This document shows, piece by piece, positions 1 through 12,725 of a stretch of DNA of 64,000 nt. Source of the stretch: Sclerodactyla briareus (taxonomy: Eukaryota > Echinodermata > Holothuroidea > Dendrochirotida > Sclerodactylidae); the NCBI GenBank assembly GCA_026419785.1, contig JAODTK010005784.1:124001-188000 (forward strand), written 5' to 3'. The translations under genes were made by a program, and so were the position numbers. Position 1 is the stretch's first letter. Every line of letters begins with the position of its first letter. The notes beneath the pieces were generated by a model. That model worked only from the letters and a program-made list of their open reading frames with translations. It had not been told where the DNA came from and made no database searches.

Positions 1-85
1 CTCCTGCATCGACATTGCATGGATGCGACCCATTAACTGGCGACTAGCCTACTGGTCAAACAACAACTTCGGGGGAAATGGAGTA
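1..85 (+). CDS. possible internal exon cut by the left window edge
   Basis: The frame starting at base 2 is open to base 85 (28 codons) and is followed immediately by GTAAGT, a consensus 5' splice site, so the exon would end in phase 0. One of the other two frames has a stop at codon 12 and the other at codon 15. The translation is rich in Trp and Asn (it includes INWRLAYWSNNNFGG) and I do not recognise it. The 3' splice site would lie outside the window. A single short open frame with a good donor is weak evidence, and no plus-strand partner exon was found downstream. Confidence 0.28.
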
Positions 86-2839
86 GTAAGTACGTGTAAC
101 TTAAGTGTTAAAATCCAATGAGAACAAATCAATGACCCACTACCAACCTTACATCCAGCCTGAGGGAGGGAGGGACGATTGCATGCGACGGCAACATGCC
201 GTTATCTCGTTGAATGCATTGCCTGTATGCAATGGCGTGCACCAGGTACCAGAACCCAATTCACTTCAGAGTTGCGCATCCATTGCGTAATGTTAAACCT
301 TATGGGTTTTGGGGTTGGGGCAATATTCCCTGACCTGCCTGGATTCCAGCGCCATACGAAAACAGACATAATACAGGAAGAGATCAACGCGCGCGAAGAT
401 CGCACCCACTGCGTGTATTTTGGGCAAAGCTAAACCGAAATTCGGTCATAATGTGAAAAAAAAGTCGGGCAATCAATAAAAAATCGGGTAACTCAGCCCA
501 ATTTTGTCTCATTCCCTGCCTGAATGTTTCTTTGTTGAAATATTTGGGGATGTGGCTGCCGCTGTATCATAGGGTGACCTTGCCCTACTCCTATGTGCGC
601 CGCCTCTCTCCAGGCAAGCAAAACGTGCAACGGAGACCAAAAGGATATCAGATTGATTATCAGTATGGGTGGTACACTCGATCTAGCACTCAGTACAGCC
701 AAGTTGACAAGGGGAATACTGCGAATACTGCCTATAGAGGTGAATAAATTAGTTTCACCAGATGACCCACCGTGGAATCACAGACAAATCTACAGGTCAC
801 GTAATTTGACCATCAGTTAGGTTAATCATCACTTGGTTTGGAAGTCTGTTATTTTTTCCGCACTTTAAGCTCCAAATGCAGAGAGATTTTATCGAATTCA
901 GCGATTTGAAATATACACTGTCAATATCGAGAATACCGAGGTTTAATAGCTCTGCTGGCGCAACGTGCTCCTTGTGTGATTCTTAATCAACTGAGTTCTG
1001 AAAATGGACCCGTCACCGCTGCAATTTGATACCATCAAAGAAAGGTATATTCTCAAGACAATTTCGGTATGAGGAAACGTACGTGCCCTTCAAACTTTTT
1101 TCGATGATCGCCTTGTACATGTCGGCTTCCCTCAACAAATTGAATAAATTCGTCACGAATGGCCCTCCCCGAGATCGGACGGATATTCCTCTATCAAATT
1201 GGAAGCTGACGATCTGACAGTGACTTGATCAGAAAACTATAGCAGTTTAGGTTAGAAGTGGGAACTGCTAACACAAAATGATAATTGGAATAATTTGTGT
1301 TGTCGGGCGTGAATTCCTTGGTCGATTAGGATATATCTCCGGCCCCCCCGGATATCGGGATTACAGTAGACGGAATAGAATAGCAAAGGCATCACTCAAC
1401 ATTACACCAATGCAGTTATAAATTCGAAACATTTGTTGTAGCTCACTATTTTGCGTCATAGCCAAAGGCACTTTCTAGTTTGCTCAACCGACACTTTGAT
1501 AGTGGACGAACCTCCCATGGGTAAAAGCTTGCTACCGGCCTGCAATAGTTCAACCAGCATATCTGCTTTGAGCTAAAAACATTGGCTCACCATCAAGAAG
1601 TACAACATGACACACAGAAACTTCAAATGATTGTTAATTCTCTCAAACATTTTGAATGCTGTTGTATGCCATTTGCAATTCAACCAGACATAGATTGAGA
1701 TAGCTTCCTCAGAACTGGATATTATAACGATGCTTCTGAACGCCTTCGCCAGCTGACTATGTAGCATGAGCTGACAAGGGTGTGCCAAGACTAAGCTTTG
1801 TCCAAACCATGTCATGCCAGAGGTAGCAAATGATCGCAAAAGTGCTCCAAGACTAACACCCAATCGTGCATTACCCTGTGAATAATCCATGCGGGACTGT
1901 TGATTATCCCCTGATGAACACCCCATACGTACCAATGGTACATGACAACACTGAGAATTATGAAATTCCAACTAGCCTGTAGGGAGTGTTCATTCATTCA
2001 ACATAATAATGGTCCCATAATCTCCTTCAGCTCATTAATACCCTTCATCCCTGAGATCCTGATCACTCCTGGGGTATAACCGGTAAATGCTAACACAAAA
2101 GACTATATCGGTAGGAAAGAGATGCATTTCAATGTTTTCATAATAGCTCATTTCACCCTTAAGATATTGACTAGGACCTTTAATGTTCAGTAATGTGTGA
2201 CAGGTCAATGAACATTGTGTCATATGACACAGACAGACGGACGGATGGACGGGAGGTTGGACTTGACTAGGTGGCTTCCTTCCTTACCAGAGTTACTTTT
2301 CTCAGCTGGACAGAGGGAGACGGAAAAATAGAGCAAATTGATGTGTACATATTCAGTCAATTGCACATGAATGTATTGTAACCAGGACAAGGGTACTGAG
2401 CGCATGTAAAACTTGAAAGAACCAATAACAAAACAGTTGAGCAGGGTTGCTAATTGATTTATTTCTAGGGGTTCAGAAAGACAATTAGGGATCGCGACCA
2501 CTTTCTCACAGCTGACAACAACAATACTCATTGAAGAATTTCCTGAAACGAATCCCAGGAACCCACAAGTTCAGTGCATCAGAGCATAACCATGAAGTGA
2601 AGACCAAGACATATCCATGGCAACTGCAAATACAGCCTCACAAGGGAGAAACGTCCAGTGACTGCTGGAACTGGAACTCTGAATGCTTGCTCAAAAAGCA
2701 CCACTGATACCACTCTGCAACTCTTTTACTGAAAGCCTTAGGGTTCACATTTCCAGTTTATGATGACGCAGCTTCTGCAACCCAACACTACTCCTAGAGA
2801 TGAAACTTTGTAATGAACTCCTTCAAGAAGAGACACAAA
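86..2839. other. non-coding or unassigned DNA
   Basis: No exon here could be supported by both splice sites and an open frame. The longest open frame, 132 codons on the minus strand at 1573-1971, has no recognisable domain and ends inside the repeat motif at 1546-1577. The interval is otherwise unremarkable, moderately AT-rich DNA. Confidence 0.5.
1546..1577 (+). repeat. end motif of a dispersed inverted-end repeat family
   Basis: The stretch contains CAACCAGCATATCTGCTTTG followed by AGCTAAAAAC. It is nearly identical to motifs at 39346-39375 and 44445-44470, where the core is the perfect dyad ACCAGCATAGCTGGT. At those sites the motif is the right end of larger repeat units. The matching left end was not found nearby, so this is probably a truncated copy. 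Confidence 0.5.
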
Positions 2840-3245
2840 CAACTAGGAAGCCAGAAGGCTTAATGAATCCTTGACTCATTCCTGATAACGTATGTCAAAT
2901 GCTTGAACAAATGGTTAAATGTAACCACTAATGATGGGAAACATACAACATTTCTGACAAATCTCCCATTTTTCACAGAAAATTCATTTCCTTGACAAAA
3001 GAAACTGGTAAGTGTATTGATGATACACATTGTATTCTAACTTGTCAGAGCAAGCAATCTGGACTTATCAGCTCCCCAGTATGTTCCAATTTCATACCAC
3101 TATTGACCTCTGCTACGAACCATGGGCTCATGGGTATCACACATACCAAGTATGAGCTTCGTCCATGTAGTGGGGGTTGAGTTATCATATCCACAAGCTG
3201 AAAAAATGCTGATATATCATTTTGCCAAAAAACAATCATTTTGAT
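2840..3245 (+). repeat. diverged fragment of the ~310-bp tandem-repeat family
   Basis: It begins with AAGCCAGAAGGCTTAATGA, like the family start at 12400 and 56740 (AAGCCAAAGGCTTAGTGA). Near 3120-3240 it holds the family hallmark ATACCAAGTATGAGCTTC, then GTTGAGTTATCATATCCAC. A 29-nt stretch at 2979-3007 has a good acceptor and a GTAAGT donor, but it lies inside this repeat, so I do not call it an exon. Confidence 0.6.
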
Positions 3246-3285
3246 AGGAGATTACCTCCTGATCTGCACTATAGAACAATAGGGA

Positions 3286-4345
3286 TTCAGCAGAGTTTGA
3301 AATGAGGCCCATGTCCATTGCTCCTTCAGCAGAGTTTGCCATTAGTTTCTTGTCCTATGCTCCTTCTGCAGAGTTTGCCATGAGGTCCTTGTCCTATGGT
3401 CCTTCAGCAGAGCTTGCCATGAGGTTCTTGTCCTATGCTTCTCAGGCGGAGTTTGCAATGAGGTCATTGCTCTATGCTCCTTTAGCAGAGTTTGCCATTA
3501 GTTCCTTGTCCTATGCTCCTTCTGCAGAGTTTGCCATGAGGTTCCTTGTCCTATGCTGTCTCAGCAGAGTTTGCCAGAGTCCTTGTCCATGATTCTTCAG
3601 CGAGTTTGCCATGAGTCCTTGTGCTACGTTTCTTCAACAGAGGTTTTGCATGATGTCCTTGACTATGCCCCGCCAGCAGAGTTTGACATGAGGTTCCTTG
3701 TCCTATCCCTCCTGCAAAGTTTGCCATGTAGTCCTTGTCCTATGATCCCCAGCAGAGTTTGCCAGGAAGGTCCTTGTCCTAGGTTCTTCAAGCAGAGTTT
3801 GCCATGAGGTCCTTGTCCTATCTCCTCCGCAGAGTTTACATGAGTTCCTTTGTATGCTCCGTTAGTAGAGTTGGGCCATGAAGTCCTTGTGACCTTGTCC
3901 TATGCTCCCTCAGCAGAGTTTGCCATGAGGTCCCTTGTCCCTTGGTCCTTCAGCAGAATTTGCATGATGTCCTTGTACGCGCTCCTTCCCAGGTTTGGCC
4001 ATGCGGTCTTTGTCCTAGGTCCTTCATCATGAGGCTTGCCATGGGTTCTTGTCCTATCTCCTTTCCGCAGAGTTTGACATAAGGGTCCTTGTCTGCTCCT
4101 TATAGAGTTTGCCATTAGGTCCTCGTGACCTCGTCCTTGCTCCCTCAGCAAGTTCCATGAGGTCCTTGTCCTATGCTCCTCCCGCAGATTAACCAGGAGG
4201 GTCCTTGTCCTCTGTCCTTCAGCGAATTTGCACTGATGTCCTTGTCCTATGGTCCTTCAGCAGAGCTTTCCCCCCCCCCATTGGGAGGTTCTTGTCCTAG
4301 TGTCCGTCAGCAGATTTTGCCATGTAGGTTGTTGTCCTTTGCTCG
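3286..4345 (+). repeat. 39-bp minisatellite, about 27 copies
   Basis: Consecutive copies of a unit reading roughly GCTCCTTCAGCAGAGTTTGC then CATGAGGTCCTTGTCCTAT repeat every 39 bp. The first seven copies (to about 3560) stay in one frame, because 39 bp is 13 codons, and translate to a 13-residue repeat of the type APSAEFAMRSLSY. After that, single-base insertions and deletions break the frame. No initiation or splice context was found, so coding is not claimed. Confidence 0.92.
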
Positions 4346-5055
4346 CTTATCTGGTGTTGGTGCCACCCACATTCCATCAGCTGTCGCTTGTGCAGACCAT
4401 GAGTTTATTGCTGCCATCATTGCTGACAGGACTAAACTTGTTACAAGGTGTTTACTCTCATCTCGTCCTGGAATAGAAACAAGTAAGACCGGAGAAATTT
4501 TAGAGTCGCATATCACATATACTTTTATCTATAATAATAACTATAATATAATTATAATAATACCGGGTGCCTATATATCCCTTTCCAATGTCAAGAACTG
4601 TTTCAAAAGCGCTCCACAGATATTACCACCAATCATCATTGACTTGTCCCATCCCCATGCTAATAAACAACATACTCGAGCTTGTCGCCTTCCTGACTCC
4701 CATTTCAAGTAGCCTGTCCTCTTCAGGAGTAACTTACCAACAGGGCTGTCACATAGGGCGCTTGCTAATCCACGCTACAGTCACCTAACAATGAACCCAC
4801 TTTTACATTCGACGGAGACATGCCTTGTCGAACGATCACTTGCAGAAAAGTCCTCGGGACTCGCATCAATGGTTTTGGCAGTCTGAAGCTCTATACAAAC
4901 TGAGTCTAATCCCCCTCCTGCCCTCATTCTTAGGGAGGCGAATTACCTCAGCATTATAGCGTCCCGACGAAAACCATTGGATCGCGATTCGTAGCCCATT
5001 GGACGCCTGAGACATTTCCGCCGTGCTGTTTGGACAAGGCTGTCTCCTGAAATGT
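4346..5055. other. unassigned DNA
   Basis: Contains an A/T-only stretch near 4525-4562 rich in ATA and TAA. No gene or repeat could be supported. Confidence 0.4.
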
Positions 5056-5059
5056 TCCA

Positions 5060-5325
5060 CACACCACCCACGTGTTAAAGTGGGTACCTTGTAAGGTGAC
5101 TCCGTGAAGAGTATCGAGCACCGTATGTAGTTGTTTGATATTGGTAAGTCCCCCTGGGGACACGATAAGTGCGCTGAAATGGTGTGTCAGGAATGAACAA
5201 GCGGTGCTGCCGTATGGTATCGGGTTTGACAAGTCACTAATGATCATGGTAATATCTGTAATGCACTTTGAGCACTTTAGTGATAAAGCGCTATATAAAA
5301 CGAGATATTTGTGGGTTATTTTATA
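5060..5325 (+). mobile_element. SINE-like dispersed repeat, copy 1
   Basis: This aligns along its whole length with 7570-7812. Shared blocks include ACCTTGT..GGTGACT, GAGTA-CGAGC, a CCCC-GG-GACA block, CTGAAATGGTG and the 3' end. The 3' end reads GCACTTTGAGCAC...AAAGCGCTATATAAAACGAGA. From general knowledge, a tail with GCACTTTGAG followed by AGCGCTATATAA is common on animal SINEs and their partner LINEs. No tRNA-like head was identified, so the class is inferred from the tail. Confidence 0.6.
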
Positions 5326-5629
5326 TTTCTACAGTAATAGCAGCACACTGCGGGAGTAAAAACTTTGGCATGTACGCTTCCCTCAGAAGAGAATTTGCAG
5401 AACTAGTACTTGGTATAACATGAAATGCCATGATGTTTACGGCCGACTGTCTGGATCGAAGCAGCAAAGCATTTACAACAACTAACAGAAGAAGAACACC
5501 TCATGTAATGAAATCAAGGCTCAATTTCATGTTACCTGACTGTAGAGATGGCCGAAACTCTGACCATTAATTTTTGGGTCTTTAGTCTGATCCCACTGTT
5601 TGATCAAGATCTTGGAGAACACCAAGAAA

Positions 5630-5765
5630 GTAAAGCTTGACCCTCCAGGTGGGGTCAAGGTTATCATGTTCACAAGATAAATTAGCCACTATTTCAAGTC
5701 AATCCTTATAAATGACTTCCTTATCGCCACTAAAAAAAAAAACCAATCTTACGAAAAAGAAATTG
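5630..5765 (+). repeat. short fragment of the ~310-bp repeat family
   Basis: Contains CCAGGTGGGGTCAAGGTTAT followed by CATGTTCACAAG, which is the centre of the unit seen in full at 36.9-38.0 and 56.9-58.3 kb. It is truncated on both sides. Confidence 0.5.
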
Positions 5766-5769
5766 CAGT

Positions 5770-7565
5770 TCTTGTTACTCCTACTTTACTCTTCTCCCCC
5801 GCCCATGAGAAAGCTGTGATCAGACCAAGCATTCCTGACTTTGATCTCGTTGACCTCGGCCTGACCAACCAAAGAGTTCATGTCACTCATTATCATCAGG
5901 GACACATATAAACAGGGGGGCGTAATCTTTGTTTTGAAGTGGAGGGGAAGATTTGCTAGATGACTACCTAGAAGGCGGACCGCGCCACCAATAGGTTGGC
6001 GCGGATCGTCAAATTTTTTTTTGCTTTGCACAACCTCCTAGACGCCCGGAACGGCAACTTGAGGGTTTTTTCACAGCTGTATTTTACTCAGCCTCAGAAT
6101 GGATATATATATCTAGATTGAGGATGTTTACGAGAATTGTTGTCTCTTTTGAAAGCTATATAACAATTGATCAGTTAAAATGAGGCAAGAACTAAACCTT
6201 TAAGACAACATAACCTGTTTATGTTAAATGAGGCAGAACCCTCACCGACAGTCATTACCATGCAAATAACATCCAATTAAGTGAGCAATTACAACAATGC
6301 GCATGGGGCCGGTGTGATGAGCTCCTCCTCCAGTTTAAAAAAATTCGGCCACACATTTCGTATCGTCTCCGAGCCTGATATAAACGATGTTTTGGCCAAC
6401 CGACCACCTTAATTTCGATTATTTTTATTTGGTTATTGTTTTGTAATCACACCACATCTTGAGCACAGTGATGGATGGGCGAAATGATTTTTTTTTTGGG
6501 GGGGGGAAGCTAAAATGGCCATTTTCCCTCCCCACTGATTTATTGAATTGAATTTAAATGATTTTGAAGAATATGTTTTGTGATATTTAGAGGCGTGCGC
6601 AGAATTTGACCATGTTCCGATATTCCAGTGGAGTTACTTGCCAAAACCAGCAGAATGCCTGGCCGGACACGAAAACGCACACACATACACACACCCACAA
6701 ACACCATTACGAGTGCCCCCCACTGGACCACCCGCACCCACGGGCACCCCACTATAGGGAACCCCCAAGTGATAGTTCCTAACCACCCTTATTGTAACCA
6801 TATCAACCATTGCTATGGCAAACCAGCAACATAATATTAGGTGAATGGCAAACTCGTACAATATCTCATCCGGCCCTTGGGACCGATAAGATAATAAAAA
6901 TATGGCGTACATCAAAATGATCAGACGCATGTAACCAGCTATAAGAATAAACTTATATTAGAAATAATTACGAACTAAAAACTCAGAATCATATGTGCAT
7001 ATGCAACTGAGGTACACTCGATGTCATGCCGTGATTGCCAACTTTGTGGTTATCTTCAAAGCAGTGTAATACGAAGTGTGCCATTGGTCGTTGTTTCCTT
7101 TGTTGAAGTTGGAGGAATGGACAAACATTAACTTACTGGGATGGGACTCCTTCTCTGATTCGATTAATAAACTAGGATCGCTCATTAACGAGTATATCCC
7201 TGATCGGAAAAGCGGCAAATACATCCTCAAAGAAGGCTACCAATGACCCTGACTTACCGCCCTATGGGTTATGTTTTCATAGTATTGTTTAGTCAGCCAG
7301 GAATGATATTCTGTTGTCATAAAGTGGAGAATTGGTCTAATTAGGATAATATCATTGTGAAAAATAATTATTGGACTGACAAAACTGGGGGGGATGTTTG
7401 TACCGGCCATCGCCCCCTACCTGAAAAGTGGGGGGGATACATCCACGCCACCCCCCCGCGATTTACGTCCGTGCCTGAAGGTGGTAGCTCCTTTTTTTTA
7501 TCTCCTACTCACTGTCATTTCTGTACAACTTTTTCCAGTGACACAACTCCTCTCATAAATGCCTC
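5770..7565. other. unassigned DNA
   Basis: No exon or full-length element could be supported. Two local features stand out: a short CA-rich patch at 6675-6705, and a pair of related G-rich motifs at 7383-7455 (two imperfect direct copies of about 45 bp beginning AAACTGGGGGGGATGT and AAAGTGGGGGGGATAC). Confidence 0.4.
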
Positions 7566-7569
7566 TCAT

Positions 7570-7812
7570 AAATGTTTGAGACTGGAAACCTTGTGATGTG
7601 ACTTGCGTAGAGTAGCGAGCGCCAAATGTGCAGTCCCCAGGAGACAACGAGGAAAGTACACTGAAATGGTGGGCCTCGGGAGAGTAACAGCAGAGGTTGT
7701 GCTGTATGGGTAGGTGTTGACAATCACTAATGGTCAGGGGTACAATTTGTGAAAACTTTTGAGAATTCTTCTTCGGCATGAAAAATCGCGATATAAAATG
7801 AGATAGTATTAT
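7570..7812 (+). mobile_element. SINE-like dispersed repeat, copy 2
   Basis: Second copy of the repeat at 5060-5325, with shared blocks in the same order and orientation. The tail is more decayed: the AGCGCTATATAA box reads ATCGCGATATAAAATGAGAT here. Divergence is high, so insertion was old or the sequence is noisy. Confidence 0.55.
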
Positions 7813-7814
7813 AT

Positions 7815-10800
7815 TATTCCGCAACTTGTTTCTAAGCAAGGCCAAGCATCACATTATACACACACACATCCATTTGTGACAAGCATGATTCCTTGAGCCT
7901 GCCGCAAGATAATACGAAATGAACTGCTACGTGTAATTTACTTCATAACTGCTAAAACTATCAAATAATAATGTACTTACCCGGATTATGTTGACATCAT
8001 GCTTCCTTTGCAATCTGAGTAGTGTATTGAGAACTGTTCCCGTGGTACACCAAGGACACTGCAAGATAAACTTTGACCAATTAGTTTTGCCCCATTTGCT
8101 CTGCAACTAATTATTTTTTCTAGAGCATGAAATGAACAGAATAGTAACACAAACAGTGTCTTGCGCCCGTTCATTAGTTGGACAAATAACAACAAATTCT
8201 GCCTCAATCCTGAAAAGATTCGAACAGAACGGTTTTTATTGCCTAAAGTCGGTGTGGTGCTATTGGTCAGTGACATCCTCAGGAAAAGGTCTCCTGAAAT
8301 CGTACCCCACGCAATGTGTTAATTTATATACTCCATTACGGTAGTACAATAGTATTGTAATGTTTGGGAAACACTCGTAGAAGTTATTATTACCTATTTT
8401 TTTTTGGAATTTTTTTCTGTGAGCGCTTAGAAATTTATGCTTCATTAGCTATATAAATGCTAGTTATTATTATTAATCTTATTATTCCTTGTCCATATAG
8501 GAATGTGATCTCAAACTACCAAATGAAGATGTGAACAAGTCAGAGAACGTCACTATAACCCCAATGGATATAATCTAGAGGGTGCCCCATAGCATTCTAA
8601 TATGTGGAGAAATTTCTTATGTAACATCAAGATGGTATAGAATTTGATGTCACACAACCAAATAGGATGTTCAAACATGTTATATAATGTCATTATAAAC
8701 ACAGAAATGACCTAGGTGCCTAAATGCAACATACTTTATCCTAAAAGCTTTAACTGAAAGACAAATTTAACACCATAGTCACAAACATTACATATTAACG
8801 ACGTGCTGGAAACATGGTAATAACCATCTCCTTGACATAGAATTAAGTGGAAAATGTCCATAATTTAAAGATTTCATACGTCAATGATTTCAATTATGAT
8901 GCAATTCATGGCCCTGAAATGTCTGACCAATAATATTCAGGTACACTCATGTTACAAATACATTTATCTTGTCATATAACATCATTGAAGGATATGAATG
9001 ATGTGTACATGGCATAAATTTGATCTTCGACTGAATGACTTTGACACAAAAAGGTCTAAGGGCGGATCATTCCAATTGTGTGTGGTGGTTTGCTCTAGTT
9101 GGTAATAATATCAAGCTTTGTTTCAGGGCATTCTGGATCAAAATCAGGAGGCTTGTTTGACTTCGCACTCGGAACAGAGGGCACATTTCTAGGGTGGATT
9201 AGGAACCTTGCCAAAGCTTGAGAAGCGGGACTGACCTCACAGGAATTTGCCAGACTTGGCATCTGAGCTATGCCATCTTCTTTTGAATATTAGGTTGCAT
9301 AGTCCACATGCTTTTCAAGACAGTTATAGCGGCTTTCATTTTGTTTACAGAGAGTACTTAAACCCCACCTCAGATGACTCCTACTTTACAAAATCAAGAT
9401 TAACTACTGATGGAATATGGTTGCAGTACTTGGGTGGGGGCATCACCATCATCTATCACGTATCCTTGATTGTATTCAGAGAAAGGCCACTTGTTTCCGT
9501 GATGATATGTTTGGAGTAACGATTCTATTCCTCTCTCTTCTAACCTATACTTTAATGACCAAGCCTCCTCTGAACTCAGAGAGCGGTTTGTACTTTGATT
9601 ACGTATGTGCCTATTTGGGTCCCTCTTTTCGCCCCCACTTCTTTCAGTTGCCGCCTCCCTCATCATCACTGAATATGGGCCGTTAATTTTTCTCGCACGC
9701 TGCAGTGTCTGGCATTATGCTTCCAACTGGTGTGTACCTACAACTTAGTTCACAAATACAGCTATTAGGAGTGGAATCAACAAGCTGATTATTTTCCTTT
9801 ATTCTTGTGCTCCCCCCCCTGTGAGCTCCCTCACATCGTAGGGGCAATTATGGGGTTACCCTCACATCCTCATGTCACTCAAAAAGCAAAATGGGGGATC
9901 TGTACAAAACCAGCATTTAGGGTTTATTGTTGAAAAAGGCTCTCAATTAGATTTCAATGAACTGGGGGGCATTGTTGGAATTATAGTTGACTGGATGCGC
10001 CACTGATTATTTAGGTTATGTATGTGTTCGTCTTGTTTTGACCACTGATAAAATGTGCCCACATGATGGTGTGTGCCCCAACATCGAGGCAGCACGTTTA
10101 AAGCAGCAGATCGCGAATCAGACTAATCCATATGCTGTGATGCCAGCTTTGGTATAGAAGACTCAAGGTAGCACACCCCCTTACACTTGATGACATTCCG
10201 CCAAGTTTGTTCCCCTTGCAAAAAAAAAAAAAAAAGATCCATGATCGTTCTTCGAGGCCTGATTACGAGGGTTTATCCTAGTCGGTCGGATTCTTTCTGC
10301 CATAATATGGAAAGGTGCATCCAAACGGTACAAATGGTGTGAATTTAGGAGGAACTCTGCAGGTTTTTTTTTTTTAAATTTTATTCACGCTTTGCACAGT
10401 CAGAATGGGGGGTTTCCCCTAGTACCAGGGTGTCTGAACCGTCACTGGTTGAGGTATGGTAAATTGGAGGTGCCCATGAAGGTCAGCTTGTAGGTACCAA
10501 ATGGTTGGTGGAATGTGGCTGGCGCAATTTCCACGGGGTGTACAGGGTGGCGGAAAGAGGTCGTTTAGGTTGTAAGTAAATAGGAGGGCCTCCTAATAGT
10601 GGGTTGCCCCCTCAGGGTTACACGAGGCCTATACAAGGCCCATATTGAGCGTGGACCGGTTCGATAGGTAGCATAAATGCATCGAAGGGCGAATCACTAA
10701 ACCGTGTCATACTTGTCATCGGGGTGATGCAAATAGCACACTTTATACAACAGAGGTGGAGAGGTGGAGAGGTCTGGCACAATGTGGCATCCAGAAATAA

Positions 10801-12390
10801 AAAATGGCTCGACACTAAGCCACCTCCAACTGGCGGAGTTCAAAGGCCGCAATGATGACGGTGACAGCTCGCGGGTCACCGCATGCGGAGTTTTTGACCA
10901 CTTGCCCGAAAGATTACGCTCGAAGCGCAATCAACCGAGCTTTCGCGAGCGGTAACTGGTGACCATTTGTTTGTGACCACCATACTGGAGAAAGTGCAAG
11001 CAAAGAGGATAATTCATTTCAAGGTATTGTGTGAACATTCCAAGAGGCTACTGAAGAAAGTTGGTACACTCAAAGTCCATGAACGGTACTACTTCCAGTC
11101 GCCAAACTTTGAATTGAAAATTAGTGCCCTTACAAAAGTACATTGGCCTTGCGGAATCCACAAAATGTTAGATCGTCAAAACATTGCAATTGAAGTTCGC
11201 AAGGCTTACGGCGGGGTGGCCATCGCGGCAGTCAATAACTGTCTCGGCCATCGCCGCACACTGCAGTCACACGGTGACATTGCAAGACCGTAAGTGTCGC
11301 AAGCCTTGCGGAGAGACGAATTTGTATACCAATTACAAATGGGAAGCACCGCTTAAGATGTCCCAGACCATCCCTCTGAGTCACTATGGATGATATCTCA
11401 GATCTAGTATCATGTCTCACTGACAAGAGGCGACCCTCTGTTGGATTCTTCATGACCCTTGACTGGGATCGAGATCACTCTGGAGGATCATGAGGAGAAA
11501 TGTGTCAAAATTCCTCTGTTCTATTAAACCGGTCGGATCAGCCATTTATTTGTAATCATGGCAAGGAACTACAGTCAAGTCAAGCCCCTAAATAGCCTAT
11601 AATGTAGGGTCATAGCTGTTTCTCTACCTCAAACAGTGCGATCAGTGACGCTGCATGTGTCAGCAAGACTGGGCTATTTGACCCGTCATGGAGGCATGCA
11701 GATCGGTGGGGCAATTTGAGAATTTATGGTAATAAACATTTCAAGATCGCTTCCAGTCTGATATATTCTGCGCATGACTGCAAAAACTGTGGGGGTGAGA
11801 GGGTGACTAGGTTCCCTTTTGAACTGCCCCAATTTGAGCATCTCAGGGGACAATTGCCGTGTCGAATCTTTGAAGTCATCTTCAATTAGTTCAGCATCTG
11901 GTTGGCTCCCAGGATGTGACCTATCTACTGCATTCAGTTGCATATGTACCCGTGGGTGAGGTGATTGGCCAGTTAGCCCGACCGCTAAGTGACAGCTCAT
12001 CATTGGCTTATCCTCACAGGTAATATCAAGACAATTAAAGACTTTGCTCAATCCCCATTTTTCTGTTCTTTGGAATGACTCAACTTGACCTAAAGGAGGA
12101 GGAGAGGGGGAGGGGGTGGTCAGGCCAAAAGCGCAAACATGGGTAGGAATCTTGTTGAAACTGACTGATTTTTTAGAAAAAATTACACTTGTTTCTGTTT
12201 AGACCGCTCCCATTCATCAAGCAGCGAACCCTGATCTTGCGGAAACCAACACTATAGAGTAGGGCAAAAACGCATATTTCCACAGGGTATATTAGAGATA
12301 GAATATCACATTAACAGTTTTATCTCTCTTCACACTGACTGGGGTTATAGAGATGATAAGAAGAAACAAAACAGTATCAGTTTACAATAA
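7815..12390. other. unassigned DNA
   Basis: About 4.6 kb with no supported exon. A solitary inverted hAT-like end (AATCAGTGGCGCATCCAG on the minus strand) sits at 9990-10008. There is a poly-A run at 10219-10235. Confidence 0.4.
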
Positions 12391-12399
12391 ATATAAACA

Positions 12400-12725
12400 G
12401 AAAGCCAAGAGGCTTAGTGAGCCTGGACTTACTTTATACCATAACCAGTTTGGTAACCTCAGATTACCTTGACCTGACTCCAAGAAAATGGGGATACAGA
12501 CTGATACTATCGGTGGGAGTACTTATAGATATTTTGTCAGAAAGAAGTAGCATAGCAAAAGACTTTGACCGTGCTTGAGGACAGATTACCACTGACCTGA
12601 CCCCAATACAATAGGGAGCATGTACCTCTAAATATGAAACCCACATACCAAGCATGAGTTTAATATGTTACCAATTTTAAATTGGTACAGTGTATGAGAA
12701 ATCAACATTTTCAAAATTGCATAAT
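12400..12725 (+). repeat. partial copy of the ~310-bp repeat family
   Basis: Starts with AAGCCAAGAGGCTTAGTGAG, the same left end as at 56740. It continues with CCTCAGATTACCTTGACCTG, GACCTGACCCCAATACAATA and CACATACCAAGCATGAG. It holds slightly more than one unit and lacks the CA-rich right end seen at 38.0 and 58.3 kb. Confidence 0.6.

Noticed and set aside
1573..1971. 132-codon minus-strand frame
   Set aside because: No recognised domain or splice evidence, and its end runs into a dispersed repeat motif.
2979..3007. 29-base micro-exon with a strong acceptor and GTAAGT donor
   Set aside because: It sits inside a dispersed repeat copy and has no partner exon.
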